Of a DNA stretch of 64,000 nucleotides, positions 22,573 through 35,207 are shown piece by piece. Made by a program: the position numbers and the translations under genes. The DNA is from Saururus chinensis (taxonomy: Eukaryota; Streptophyta; Magnoliopsida; Piperales; Saururaceae): the NCBI GenBank assembly GCA_035235625.1, contig CP141149.1, positions 405,001 through 469,000 of the forward strand, in the 5' to 3' direction. The notes under the pieces were generated by a model. It saw nothing but the letters and a program-made list of their open reading frames with translations. It was not told where the DNA came from and did not search any database. How positions within the stretch are numbered: position 1 is the first letter of the stretch; every line of letters starts with the position of its first letter.

Positions 22573-24586
22573 CGGTGCACTCGGACAAACCATCAAATCA
22601 AAACATGTCCTTTTGAACCCATCAAGTTTCGATTAAGCCACGACCGATTAATCCGGCACACAATTTCACCACATTGCACCCAATCGATCAAATTTGATTA
22701 ATCTCGTTAAACCCTCAATTGGAAATCCATTTTTATGATGCATGCAACATGGTACATACGTGGGCAAGACATACATGAATCCTAATTGATGATAAGTGCT
22801 CTCATCAGCCCCTAATGCATCATTCATAATTATAATATCAAGCTTCAACATCATCATTAAACCCCACATGTGTGTGTACCTAGTAGAAGCACTTCACTCA
22901 ATGCATATCAACATGATTGAAATTAACTCATTTCCACACTACACATGTGAATTAACATCTAATCATGAATTCCAGTGGAAATCATAGGTGAAGAATCATT
23001 AAAATCATAACTCAAATCAAAGCTTAACCACAAGCTAAATACATATAAGATCATTCACTTCATCCTTGAGCCATGACATTCACTAATATTCACACATCAA
23101 TTAACCACATCTTATCATGACATATCAGTCCATTAGTATGTTGTAGCTCTACTGAAAACATACTCAACCATAGAGAGTCAAGTACTCATAACTTCAAGAT
23201 CGCAATTCCAACATCATATATCCAACCACAAGCCATTCCACATAACTCTAAATATATATACCACAACTACAAAACATCAACGGTATACCCTTCCAATAGC
23301 TTACTATAGCTCAAAACACTCCACATAAACATAAAAGTAATATTTTGGAGTAGATATGTCAAAATAAGCAGCATACATAAAATGGTCAAATTCTGCAGTG
23401 TAGCCGTTCGAACGCCCTTCAGGGCCGTTCAATCGGCTAACAGGAAAAATGCCAAAACTATAGTGTTGCCGTTCAAACGCCCTGTAGGGCCGTTCTAACG
23501 CCAACAAAGCAGTTTTGGTCAAATTTTCAAACCAAAACTCCATTGATAAATCTTAAAATCTCCATCTAACAACTCAAATGACATTAAAACTTCACAATAC
23601 CTTCCAAAATGCTAATCCACATCATAACAAGATAAAACCCTATGAAATCGGGATAAAAGATTACCATTTACTAATCATGCCATTAAAGTACTAAATCAAG
23701 TAATTCCATTCAAAACAAAGCACAAAATCAAGTGTTTTACCATAGAAAGACTGAAATTTTGAAAGTCCATTACCTTATCCCTTGATTAGGCTTGGATTTG
23801 ATGGTCACCCTTCTTGAAAACCTTACAAAGACATAGAGTTTGAATTAAACTCCATTAAAACCGATTTAATAAAGAAAACCCTAATCAAAAACTTAGATCT
23901 AGGGCTTGTTGAACTTAAAAATCGGATTTTTAGAGTTAGGGTTTGAAGTAAAGATGTAAATCAGTAGTTTTGATGTTTAAAAATGAATCAAAACAAAGGG
24001 GAAATGGTAGATCTAGAAGAGATTAAGAGAAAAGCTAGGATTTAGTACTTCATTAGAATGGACTTACCTTAAACACCTTCTAATCCTAGCCTAATTGGGG
24101 ATTAGGCCTGACCTCTCCTTCTCAGCCTATTCCCAAAATGGGAATGGTTCAGGTCTGGCCTTTTATAGTAGGGTTTGGGTTGCACTAACTGAACTAATGG
24201 GGTGTAAGTAGAATTTTGGGCTAAAAATGGGTATTTTACGAATTTGGGCACTAATTAAATTTGAGAAAATTCTAAAATTTTTTGTATGAGCTTAAGTTGA
24301 TGTCTGGGTTCATTTGTTCCAAAAACCCAAATTTTGACATGGGGCCCACAGGGGGTCCCGCCAAACCCTAATTTTTAAAAAAATAGTAAAAATTTTGAAA
24401 AATCCCAAAACTTTACATTTGATTCAAAATCACTTAAAACCACTAATTGAAAAGTTAATTTTGATTAAAACCATCATAAACACCATTTATTTATGAAACT
24501 ACCGAATTAATTAGAAAATGAGTTAACCATGTAAAAACTGATAATTAAAGTGAAACGAAAACCGGTTTAAGATCAGAGATCTTACA
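22573..24586 (-). repeat. Del/Tekay-type LTR fragment, 5' two thirds
   Basis: Homologous to 20040-22087. It starts TGTAAGATCTCTGATC at 24586 (minus strand) and carries the TATA region near 24162 and the diverged paired palindromes near 23400-23510. It stops at about 22573, where the 33-bp array replaces the last 1.3 kb. It abuts copia gag at 24587. Confidence 0.8.
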
Positions 24587-24874
24587 AGAGTCCAACCACC
24601 AAATCTTCTCCTTGATATCAACAATCATTACTTCAAAATCAACACAGATTATTTCTCTGTTCTTGCCTTTGTTGTTATTGTTGTTGTTGGTTTAGTCATC
24701 CTTCTAGGGACGGTTAGCCTTAAAGTCACCCACTTGGCCACATTTGAAGTGGACACCCTGGGGTTTGTTATACCCCTTGCCATTGCCTTTGTGTTGTGGC
24801 TTCTTTCCCATTTTCTTGAAGGCTTTCTTCTTTTAATGTTCCGGCCCCTATCCACCTTTCTTTCCACCTCCAGT
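24587..24874 (-). pseudogene. Ty1/copia gag C-terminus and protease start
   Basis: Minus-strand text reads GGGKKGG, KKKAFKKMGKK, then a degenerate zinc knuckle (HFKCGQVGDFKANRP, second Cys and His lost) and the IKEKIWWLDS segment that leads into copia protease. Stops interrupt it. It is in frame with gag at 31583 once the insertion 24880-31577 is removed. It ends where the Del-type LTR begins at 24586. Confidence 0.8.
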
Positions 24875-25537
24875 GTTCTTGTAATATCCCTAATTTTTCT
24901 ATAATTTTCTTGCATATTTTTGCAATTTTATGCAATTCTCTACAATATTTTGTAGTTTTCTGCTCATATTCTCAATGGAGGAATTTGACGCTTTGGCGTA
25001 TCTGTATTTGTATTATTCACGACCGTAAGAGTCATAAGTGGTGTTTCGTTGCAGGTCATGGGCCTTGATGTATCACAGAAATTTTCAGCATGAAAAATGG
25101 ACGGGAGGTGTGAGAACAAAAGCAGAAAGATAGAAAAGGAAAAAAATATAATATAATATAAAACGGATCGGGTGCGCCTCGGCACACCCGACTCCATCTT
25201 GTGAATTGTGTGGGGCTTCACTGGGTGAGGCCAAAAGTGTTGCCGCTGGTGGCTGCTGACTGCGGCCCGGCCAGCCACGGCCTGGCGATGCCGCCACCGC
25301 CTCCCTGGCCTAGCCCTATCGGCAACCGTAGCGTAACGACCTATTTTCTGGTTACACTTAACCCGGGTGGGTTAAGGGTAATTTAGTAATTTAAGATTAG
25401 TGTTAGGGGGTTTTATTAGGTGAAATCCCCGTATCCGAGTAGAGCTCGTAGTAATGAGCATGATGAATCAAAGAACGCGTGAAACGGAGGTCGGGAGCGA
25501 AAGCTACAGCCTCAGGAAGTGTGCCACATGGGCAGGG

Positions 25538-25556
25538 CCCGCTCAAAAAGAGCGGG
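25538..25556. other. Perfect short hairpin
   Basis: CCCGCTC-AAAAA-GAGCGGG, a 7-bp GC-rich stem with a 5-base loop inside the nested LTR. Without a T run it is not a Pol III or bacterial-type terminator; its role is unknown. Confidence 0.6.
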
Positions 25557-25689
25557 ATAACCTACCCATGTGTGGTCTTATTTCGAAGGGCTCGTTGACA
25601 TGAGTCCATTGGTATCAAGAGCATGCAATTCCAATGTCGAGGTTGGAAGATCGCATTTTGAAGTCAGGATATTATTTGAATAAAATAAT

Positions 25690-25835
25690 ATCTTTCTGGA
25701 TAGGATCGACGACACAGTGGATAGGATTGCTGACGAAGCAGATAGGATTGCTGACGCAAGTGGATAGGATTGCTGACGAAGCGGATAGGATTGCTGATGC
25801 AAGCGGATAGGGTTGCTGACGAAGTGGATAAGCTT
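25690..25835. repeat. Short tandem repeat GGATAGGATTGCTGACG
   Basis: About seven units of roughly 20 bp alternating GACGAAGC and GACGCAAG variants, giving an approximately 40-bp higher-order period. Confidence 0.8.
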
Positions 25836-26567
25836 GACACATGTCAGCCTCACATCTCTCCAGTTTTTCTTTAAATAGCACCTACGACATTCAGAGAAGG
25901 GAGGAGAATTCTCTCCCACGTTTTCCTATTTCTCTCCCACATTCAAAAACTTCTGTTCTTCATTTCTCACTCATTTTAAGTCTGATTCGAGTCATTCTTG
26001 AGGCGTTCCTAGCTAATTTAAGGGTGATCTACGCAATAGCATGGTCCATTCCTCGAGTTGGCACTCCTATAAGGGAGGAACGACCCGGGGCAAGAGGAGG
26101 CTCTGTCCACCACCCTCCTGCCCCGAGAGTGAGAGAGATGGCCCGGTGAGAGAGGAGGCTCCGTCCTCCGTTACCAGGCCAGATCAAGAGAAGTGGCATG
26201 ATGTGGGGGAGGCTCTGTTCTCCACCGAAGGGCCACGATGTGTGAAGGAACACCCCGGGTAGGGGAGGTTCTATCCGCCGCCCACGAGCGCAGAAAACGA
26301 GAAGTCTCCGGGAAAGGGAGAGTTGGTCGGGTCATCCTTTGGTTCAAGGCGATGAACGTATGGAGGCTCTGTCCACTATCTCCGGATCTGAGGGGGAGGA
26401 CGCCCAAAAACGAGCATCCTAAATACCGCTACCTCGGCAGACATTAGGGGAGTAAGAGTTTCTTACCTCCTATTTTAATTATAGAACGACATGTGTTAGT
26501 TATGATGTGTGTTATGTTATGATCCATATGCTTGCTATGGTTATGTGCCATGATATGTGCTTATATG

Positions 26568-27180
26568 CCATGATGTGTGTCGTCTCACTATGGGTTAGAG
26601 AGAGACGGGTTGTGTGTGTGTTTATATTATGATATGTTGTGCTTATATGCCATGATGTGTGCCGTCTCGCTCTGGGTTAGAGAGAGATGGGCTGTGTGTG
26701 TGTTTATATTATGGTATGCTATGCTTATATGCCATGATGTGTGCCATCTCGCTCTGGGTTAGAGAGAGACGGGTTGTGTGTGTGTTTATGTTATGATATT
26801 CTATGCTTATATGCCATGATGTGTGTCGTCTCACTCTGGGTTAGAGAGAGACGTGTTGTGTATGTGTTTGGTCTCAGCTCAATGATAGAGCGAGACCTAT
26901 GATTGTGTTCTGTCTCACTCTATGATAGAGCAAGACGTGTGATGCGTGCGGTCTCGGCTAAGTGATAGAGCGAGACGTGTGATGTGTGTTCATTCTCGGC
27001 TCAGTGATGGAGCGAGACATGTGATTGTGATGGTCTTGCTCTGGGGTAGAGTGAGGCATGTTGTTGTGGTCGTGTGGTGCTCGTCTCTATGATAGAGCGA
27101 GATGTGTGTTTCCGGTGTTTTATCAGGTTTTCGTATTGGTTGTGTGGTGCTCGTCTCTATGATAGAGCAAGATGTGTGTT
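26568..27180. repeat. 82-bp tandem repeat and decayed continuation
   Basis: Four units starting CATGATGTGTG.CGTCTC with the GGGTTAGAGAGAGA and GTGTGTGTGTTTAT blocks at about 26569, 26651, 26733 and 26815. A looser series of TGATAGAGCGAGAC motifs follows, spaced about 50-60 bp, to near 27180. Confidence 0.82.
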
Positions 27181-30100
27181 GTTGGTGTTTTACAGGTTTT
27201 CGTATAACCCCGATTAAATATTCGGGTATACGTATGTGTTTTTGTATGGTTTGATGTACTACATCCGGATTCGATCGTATTGGAGTAACATCGTGGATGT
27301 TATTTGATATGTACGTAGGCAACCAACGGCAATGCAACGTTGGCCCGGTCCGAATTAGTTATATAATTAGGCCAGTTCTTGCCTACACGTAACAAAGCAC
27401 TAAAGTTCCATAGCATGTAGAGGAACAAGAAGACTCTCGCACTCAGAGTGTGCCGCTCTTGGTTCTGGGTTTGGGTTTTATCGTGTTCGGACCCCTAACC
27501 CGGGTCGGTTTCTGGGTCGGGGCGTTACAGTAGCCCCTAACCTAGTGACCATTTTTGGAGAGGTTTTAGCCGGATCTGCCGTCGTCTCCGCCTGCATGGA
27601 GTCACCCTGCTGCCACAACTCTGCCCCGGCCACAGTGACCTCTGGCCACCGCCGTCCCGGCCTCCCCGCCCCCGGTTTGCCGTCGCAAGGTAAAAAATAG
27701 TTCCGCCTCTGTATTTTCGGTTTTCTGTTCAATACAAATTGCGGCTATCGCCGATCGCTGGCCACCGTGGCCCAGCCTTGGGCCTTCCCCCAGCCCAATG
27801 CCAACAAGTCTACCACCCCGGCCGCCGCCTTGGCCGCCGTTTCCCTTAGTCCCTCTGCCCTATTTTGAACTGGATAAAAAATCCCTCCTTTTTCCCATTT
27901 CTCTGTGTTGTGAACCAGGATTGTGCCGTTGATCTCCGGCCATTGGCCTTCTCCTAGACCGGCAACGGCAAGGCTGCTGCCTTGGATTGAATCGCTGCCT
28001 TCCCGGTCTTTCACCCATTCTTCCGCCCTTTTCTTTTTCGGACAGAACATTTATTTATTTTTGGTTGTTTTTCCATGTTGAGTTATCGGAGGAGCTCGGC
28101 TCACCTCACCTACTCCGTCTCGAACCGACAACAGCAAGGTGTCGAGGTTTGGCCCTGCTCGCCTCAATCGGTTCCAATTCGTTTGTTTGGCCGTCCTACA
28201 TCAGAGTATAGTTTTCAATTGTGACTTTCATTTTCTGCTATCGGATGTTAGACAACATTGAGTTGACGTCCATTTGATTTGCTCAATCCAGCGACTACCA
28301 GGTCCTGTCTTCTCCCAGGTCTAGCCCCCGGCCATGTCGGGCCATTCGTAGCTCAGCAAGGCATGTTTGCAGCACCAATTTAGCGCATTGTTGCCCTACC
28401 TAAATCGGGTCTTGGGTCTCTTCAATTTTCTGATTGGCTATTCTACTGCAGACAACTGCAGATGTTGGCTTTACCCAATAACGAAAAGGGGCCGCTGCTT
28501 CCGACCTCCTCTGCACATCTTTTGCACACACCAGACGTCCCTAAATTGTGGATACATCTCTGATTGCTGCTAATGGGCCACCCAAGCCAACGTGTTTAGC
28601 TTGGGATTTCGTGAACTTGGGCTGCAGATCCAATCAACATGGGCTCTGCCTCGGCCCAGTGACGGCTCGGGCTAGCACTTTTGGCCCGAATTTACCTTTG
28701 CACCCCCACTTTCTATTACACACAACCTGGAACATATGAGGAAAGAGTCCTCGATTTTAGATCCTTCCAAGTGGAAGTAACACAGTTAGCCATTAAACTC
28801 GGCCCATCGAAGGCTCGACCGATGTCGTGCCATATCCTCCACTGTAAGCCGTGCTTGATGCATGATTATCCGTACGATGGATTGGTTGTGAGTAGCATTT
28901 AGAAATGGCGCCGCCTTTGTCGACCACTTGCGCCAAGCCTTAGTGCCTCAACGTATGTTTAGGAAACGTCTCCACCACTAGGCAATATGGCCGTTAAAGC
29001 CCTCCACCACCTTCTGAGGCTTCGATGATGCAGAATTGCTGCTATTGGATGTGGTCCGCTGTCCATTTTAATGTTTTGTGGCCAACGACGTATTTTAAAC
29101 CATTGGCCAACCTCCAATCAGTCAGCCTCCATTGTGTAGTCGCTTTTGCCATTTCTAGTGGCACAACCTTATGTCCGGCTGCCTTAGTGCGTCCAAACCT
29201 TTGGCTTCGAGTGAAATTAATCTAACTTTATCGATATTAATTCCAGCATCTTTGAAAATCCTTGGGACACAACAACTCTCTCAGTGCGATGCTTTTGGCT
29301 GCCTATTCCGCTATCAACGCCGCCACCGTCGTTTGCTCACCATTAAACTCCTGTGGATTACGAGGTAGCGGACCTTGAACTCGTAATTTCATTATAGCGT
29401 GCTTTGATTGTGTGGTAGCATGCTAGGAGTTAATAATTTAATGTTTTGCATGATAATGCTAATCAAATGAGCATGCTTTATATATGTGAATCATGCATAT
29501 GTTATGGACTAAAGGTATGACAGTAAGTAATTAGTGAATTGTATGTGTGTGATTTGAGTATGTGATAAATATGTGTGGTCGATGAGCACGAGTACGTGCG
29601 TTTGTTTGTAAGTTTGTCGAAAGGGTGCTTTGTAGGCTACGACATGGAAATGGTGATGGTATGACGAGCGAGGAAAGATGTAAGATGGACTATCGAAGGT
29701 TGGATTTGATGAGGTTGAAGAATTGGCTTGGATTGAGTTGAGTAGTACACTGGAGTAGTGAGCAGAAGACCTAAGCGATGTAATGATTGGGAAGATTCAG
29801 GGTTCTCAACATCTTTGGGGGATTGTGAATTAGGGAAAATGGACTATATAATTGTACCGCATAATGTACATAATTTGAATTGTAACTAAAAAACAATGAG
29901 TAAGGAATTAGTAAGGGTATGATGTCGGGACTTAAGTCTAAGGGTTTCATTTGAGAAGTTTGAGTAAGATGATTCAGTTTTATGGTGGATGGTGTAAGAT
30001 GTAAGGCCGTAAATGTATGATGGTAAGATTATCAGTGTGGATTATGAGTTTAAGTAAGACTGTGTAAAGATTTGTAAGATTGTAAGACGGGAGTCATTCC

Positions 30101-31582
30101 GAGCATAATTGTACATGCATAAGTTACCTAATATAAACTTGAATGGTAAGTAACCCTAAATTGATAACGTTGTGAGGTTGAGACTGAGGGTTTTGATGGA
30201 TTTAGTTCCATTTTGTGTCAGTCAATAAGTAATCGACTAAGCGTCCTTTCTGGTTTATCCATGGTGTTTTTCTATGGGATTTAGTCTTGGTGTTGTTTTT
30301 TCGGCCCAGACATTTGATGCTTTGTTGAGACTGCTGTAAGTTTCCGCCCTTCGTGGGCTCTGTATGTTTTCTACCTACAGATGGCATTGAATGTTCTGCC
30401 CAAGAGTGGCACTGTATGTTTTTCGCCCTTAGTTGGCACTGTATCGCCCTTGTTGGCACTGTATGGCCCCAGAGAGTGGGCATTTGCGCGCTCAGGTAAG
30501 TAGTATTATGGATCTACTCTTACCTGTTTGATCCTATGCCCCATGATCATAGGTGTGCCTTGCCTTTAAAAAAGTCCATGGTGTCTAGTTGCTCCCCGAA
30601 GGTTAAGGTGACGCCCTAGTGGCATTCCATTCCTTTCCGACACTGGAGCTTATTAATTGTAATGAGCTTCAGTTGTCGGTAGTACACATACAATAGTAAG
30701 AGTAAGTTGTGTGTTTTAGATTCTAAGTAAGTTGTATGTGTAAGATCCAGAGTAAGTGTAAGCTTCTAAGGAAGATGTAAGAGTTCATTTATGTGTAAGA
30801 GTAAGATTGTACGAGTAAGGCTGTACAAGTAAGTCCGTACGAGTTTGTGTATGTTATAAGTGTAAGCATATGATTGTACGAGTAAATTGGTGAGAATTTG
30901 ATTCATAGTGTAAGTGTAAGCTTAAGGGGAGCGTAAGAGTAAGTATAAGTTTAGCTAGTACGACTGCATGTGTGTCATATATGTATTTATGCTAACTGTA
31001 CTTGCTTTATGTATAATTGCATGAATGATGCATCTATGTATGAACTTACGAAGTTCATTGATTTTTTCCCTACTGAGTATGAAAATACTCACCCTATCTT
31101 TTTAGCCCCTTCGTCCGGAGGCTTTTGCAGGTCAATCAATAGTTGTTTGAGACTGGATTCTTCCTCATGGTGGACAATTCTTCCTCGACGTAGAGTGCAG
31201 CGAATTCATGGTGAAGTTATGTGGGATTTGGTGCCATGCTTTCGTGTATTATTTAAGGTGAGAGATAAATATATTATTTTCTGGACTTGTGTATGTACTA
31301 TATATGAATCACAACTTAGACTGTTAAAGAACTTGTACTCAGAAAGGCCTGGGATGTATTTGTTTTTAAAGACCATGGCCATGGCAAGTTTTTCTTATAT
31401 GTTTTTCGTTTCGGGTCACGCCTGAGAATTTTAGTTTTGTTGTATGTTGAATTAATTTACGAAAATTGTTTTCACACATTTTGAATTTTATTGGTTTATT
31501 TGATTTACATCAGTATTTTGAAATAAATTATTTGTAAGATTTTCAATGAAATGCATGGAAAAACCTCAAGCATGACAGTTCT

Positions 31583-32158
31583 ATGCTAGGTTGGCAATAG
31601 TAGTCCCTGAAGCATTGACATGGTTCCTCCTTTCTTGCTTAAGCCTAAGCTTAGCAGTTAGAGCCTCCATTGTTAGCTTATGGTCACTCTTATTGAGGTA
31701 AACCACCACACTCTCCCCAGACTTAAGGAGGCTATTTAACACTGTTAACACTTGAACTTCCATCTAAAACTCCAGGTCATTAGTTATGATGGACATAACA
31801 CTTAAGTGCTCATTCACATCATCTCCCTCTCTCATCCTAGAATTCTGATACTTAGAGTATAACATCCTCTTATGAGCCTCTGCCAAGCATCTATTTGGCA
31901 GTCTTAAACTTCTCAAAGAGCCTCTCTATCTTTGGCTTATGAAAAAATGTCATCATCCCTCATATTCTCATAAGCTTTCTTCTTAGCAGCAGTGCAATTC
32001 TCTAGGCGGGGCACATTGACTTGTTCCATTACATGAGCCAAGTCAGAGAGAGTAAGAGTATAGTGTATCCTCCTCTTCCATACTAGATAATTATCAGCAT
32101 TCAGTTTCTCAGTCTTTCTTAGCTCAAAAGTGACAACCTTTAATGTCATTATGCACAA
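31583..32158 (-). pseudogene. Ty1/copia gag, N-terminal part
   Basis: Minus-strand text contains FELRKTEKLNADNYLVWKRRI, the N-terminal signature of plant copia gag (UBN2/gag-polypeptide type), and further on LNSLLKSGESVVVYLNK..HKLTMEALTAKLRLKQERR. Stops lie between the parts. The frame runs up to the GTTCT duplication and continues in 24874-24587. Confidence 0.82.
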
Positions 32159-33024
32159 ACAAATTAACTACAAAGCTAAGACGCACAGGAATAAATACTA
32201 CATGATGGCCAACAACTACTTTATTAATTATGTATTTGACTCACTTATTCTAAATCACAGTAAGGGACAAGTGTTTTTATGCTGATATAATCAATTTAAT
32301 TGCATATACTTTAGACTCGAATCACAAGCATGTGAAAAGTCCAAACTACCCTTAACCCCCTTAAGGTAAGTTAACCTAATATGCAATTACTTATGATAAT
32401 GACTTATGTTACCCCTTAGGCACATACAACAGCAAGAAAAACCTCAATAGGGTTTCTAGAAAATAACTTTTCTGTCCAGGAAAATAATGGTGTGAAAGTA
32501 CCAAATTAGCCCTAAGGCTAATTCGGTCTTTTCACCCTTGTAATCACACCAAATTTAATCACACAATAATCAATTAAACAACACATTTATAAGCATGAAA
32601 TATTATAATTTAAGTTTTGGACAGCAAACAATCATGCACACAAAATGCCCTTAGGGCTAATTTGGTCAATTTCTACTCATTTCTAATCCAATTAATTAAT
32701 TAAATCTACACAATATAATTAATTATACATCATGGACTAAAAAACATATATGTGCATATAAAGTGACTAGAAATTTTATTTGGGCAAAAACCTACAAGGG
32801 TGAATTTATGGTTTTGCCCTAGGCATGCCAAAACCCAAATAAATTATCAAATCACTTTCCACAAACTAATCACATGAACCAGTTCATAAAACACTTAATT
32901 CTAAAAGTCCTATCATGGATTAATGCATAGAGATCTAATTAGGGTTTTTTCCCCAATGAGCATACAAACCCACAATCGGGTAAAGTGCACTTTTCAACAA
33001 ATCAGCCACCAAAACCCCTTTTCT
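32159..33024 (-). other. Copia leader region, no gene seen
   Basis: AT-rich DNA between the copia primer site and the gag start, longer than usual for copia; no ORF or insertion boundary was recognised. Confidence 0.5.
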
Positions 33025-33038
33025 GGGCTCCAATACCA
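33025..33038 (-). other. Copia primer-binding site (tRNA-Met)
   Basis: Minus strand TGGTATTGGAGCCC, close to the initiator-Met site TGGTATCAGAGC, located upstream of copia gag. Confidence 0.7.
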
Positions 33039-33039
33039 T

Positions 33040-34030
33040 CGTAGTGGCATCAAAGCATAAACATAAAGGTGGGCAAGCTCTAGGGAAGATGCATTGCATA
33101 AAAATTGCAGCTTTAATTCAAATCCTCTACACAATCACATGAATAACAACATACATAAGTAGTAAACATGTATAAGGGGGGCATCATAAATTAAAATTAA
33201 ATTGAGGAGAGGCATGAACTAACCTTTGGGGCTGATCAGCCCCCGGATGTGTTATCACTTTACTCCAATGCCTGAATAACAATTGAATATCAATTCAATC
33301 AAGAAAGATAGGGGAATACCTTTGTGCTTGCGTAGATCCCTCAAAGCCCCTTCTTGGATTGTGAAATTACCAAGGAAGAGAGCCCAAACGCTTGTCTTGA
33401 AGCCACACTACTCCAAGGATGAAGATCTTTCTTCATCCACCACGCAAGAGGGAGAAGAAAGGGAGAGAAGGGGGCGGCCAACCCCTTTCTCTTCTTGGAA
33501 TTAGGGCAACATGCCACCAAGAGGGGGGGATGTGATTGGGAGAGAGAGGAGAGGGGGGAGGCTGCTCTAGTCACTTAGGGCTTTCTCTCCTCTCTTATGC
33601 CTATTTATACTCCCTCCCTTTTCATCCTACATGGGTTTTTCTTAAGCAGGCCTTCAACCTGATTTCACAAGATTATCTTAGAGGATCTGACACAACAGAA
33701 GTGGGCTCTGTTTCTCATAACTCACAAAGGCCTGGACCCCTTGCACATGGCCAAGCCCGTGACAGGGTCAACCCCTTGCTAACCATGGGTTTGGCCAACA
33801 ATACTAATTCATGTATCGGGCCCCACAAAGTGAATATGCACACCCTAGTCACATGCCTAGTATGTGTGTGTAACGGATGTGGGTCCCAATTATATTCATG
33901 TCATGATTGTGAACATCCCCACTATCCTTGGAACCCGTGGCTAGTACCGGCTCACCCAAATTGCGAACAAAGTGGATCAAATGGGCTTGAGCCCATACCC
34001 TGGTCCAACACAAACAAATAGATCTCTAAA
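33040..34030 (-). repeat. Probable copia 5' LTR
   Basis: Lies directly upstream of the primer site in the direction of the copia element and contains a minus-strand TATAAATA (33602-33609). The outer end was not located, so the right border is a guess. Small ORFs here have no recognisable protein. Confidence 0.5.
33602..33609 (-). promoter_or_regulatory. TATA box in copia LTR
   Basis: TATAAATAGG on the minus strand, preceded by a purine-rich GGGAGGGAG stretch, about 560 bp from the LTR/primer-site junction. Confidence 0.5.
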
Positions 34031-34830
34031 CTTTTTTGTAATTTCTTTCACCATCTCTTTCCAAAACTCTTAAAAACACTTCTAGAAATTATTTTAATGA
34101 AAATCTAAGTGTATTTGTGGACGTGAGTGTCTGTAAAATATACACCCAATTCATTCTTTAACCTTCAACTTTCAAAATACATCTACTCATGTTTTTCAAG
34201 TCATTCAATTACTAATCCGACTCATCACTAAATATATACAATATTTTGACATGTTTTGTTTAACAAAATTAGCCAATTACAATACATGTGCCTTATATGT
34301 TTAGATACAAATACTTATGAATGAGTTTTTCACAACTAAACACCCATTTTTATCCATAAAACTGATTGAGTAAGTAGCACTAGAAATAAACATCACTTCT
34401 ATAAGTCGATTCTAGGCATGTCGACATCGAACACACTAACAATCAATATGTTGAGTCATGTTAGATCATCAATAAGCAACACTTCTAATAAGCATAAATC
34501 AAAAGGTGAACAAAAGTACACCAACACCTTTCACTCAAATGCTAGATATAGAGACTAGTGTTGATAGGTTCCCCTAACCACAAAAATCACCATTTTTTCG
34601 TTGACTTCAAATCTTAGATGTTGATATTATAACTCCACTTTCTCTCCAATAAAAACTTATAGTAGGTTTAGATAGGACATGAAGGAGTAGGTCTCACTTG
34701 ACATCCCTTTTAACATTCCAATCAATTTTTTCATTGTCTAACTAAATATGTTGTAAAAAAAAATTATATAATAAATGAATTGTTAAAAATTATTCCTAAA
34801 TTTTCCTTTATGAGAATAACTAGCTCCTTA
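34031..34830. other. AT-rich stretch, nothing recognised
   Basis: No coding text, RNA gene or clear repeat boundary was seen. Part may belong to the copia LTR. Confidence 0.5.
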
Positions 34831-34832
34831 GA

Positions 34833-35207
34833 GCATCTACAATGACAGATGCCACCCATGGACACATTTGGAGTCCCAGCTACCTCTAACCCGAGCATGG
34901 AAATGATGCCTCACTTTGGACTTCCAATTTGAAGTTCTCTATTAGAGACTTCAGATGCTATTTTTTTAGATTTTGAGTTTAGCCTTTCTTACATGCATTT
35001 GATATGCATGGTTGGAGTTCATTCATTATCAAATTACAGCATAGGCAATTAGAGATGTCAATTTAAGCCACATAAGCATCTCCAATAGGTCAATTAGGGG
35101 GAGATGCTCTTAGCTGTTAGACAGTGTAAGAGACATCCAATCTGCATCCATAATTCTTAAAAGTATCTTCAAAGGGGTTTCTGAAATATAACTGCTGGAG
35201 ATGCTCA
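34833..35207. repeat. Possible MITE with GAGCATCTnCA termini
   Basis: GAGCATCTACAATGACAG at 34833 is mirrored by CTGCTGGAGATGCTC ending near 35205, and a second inverted pair (GCATCTCCAATAG / GGGGAGATGCTC) lies at about 35089-35120. About 375 bp, non-coding. No convincing target duplication was found. Confidence 0.4.

Larger units (their letters stand above)
25333..27529 (+). mobile_element. Nested solo LTR, 2.2 kb
   Basis: Begins GTAACGACC (the first T of an expected TGTAACG is missing) and ends GGGCGTTACA, flanked by a GTAGC duplication (25328-25332 and 27530-27534). The GTAAC...GTTAC ends and the CCGGGT(C/G)GG text near both ends mark it as a relative of the other Del-type LTRs. No coding sequence was seen. 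Confidence 0.78.
24880..31577 (+). mobile_element. Long solo LTR (or LARD-like element) in copia gag
   Basis: Begins TGTAATATCCC and ends AAGCATGACA. It is flanked by a perfect 5-bp duplication GTTCT (24875-24879 and 31578-31582) and the copia gag frame continues across it. Without the nested LTR at 25333-27529 it is about 4.5 kb. No gag, pol or primer site was found inside. An ACTCACC motif near 31088 followed by GGAGGCTTTTGCAGG resembles the 3' part of Del-type LTRs, which argues for + orientation. The part 27535-29390 is GC-richer and has scattered repeats; 29900-30960 is full of GTAAG. A solo LTR is the simplest reading. Confidence 0.8.

Noticed and set aside
30970-31425. 151-codon + strand frame
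   Set aside because: Lies in the 3' part of a non-coding LTR, no recognisable domain, Cys/Tyr/Phe-rich composition of AT-rich non-coding DNA.
33536-34021. 161-codon + strand frame
   Set aside because: Within the probable copia LTR, no domain; opposite strand to the element.
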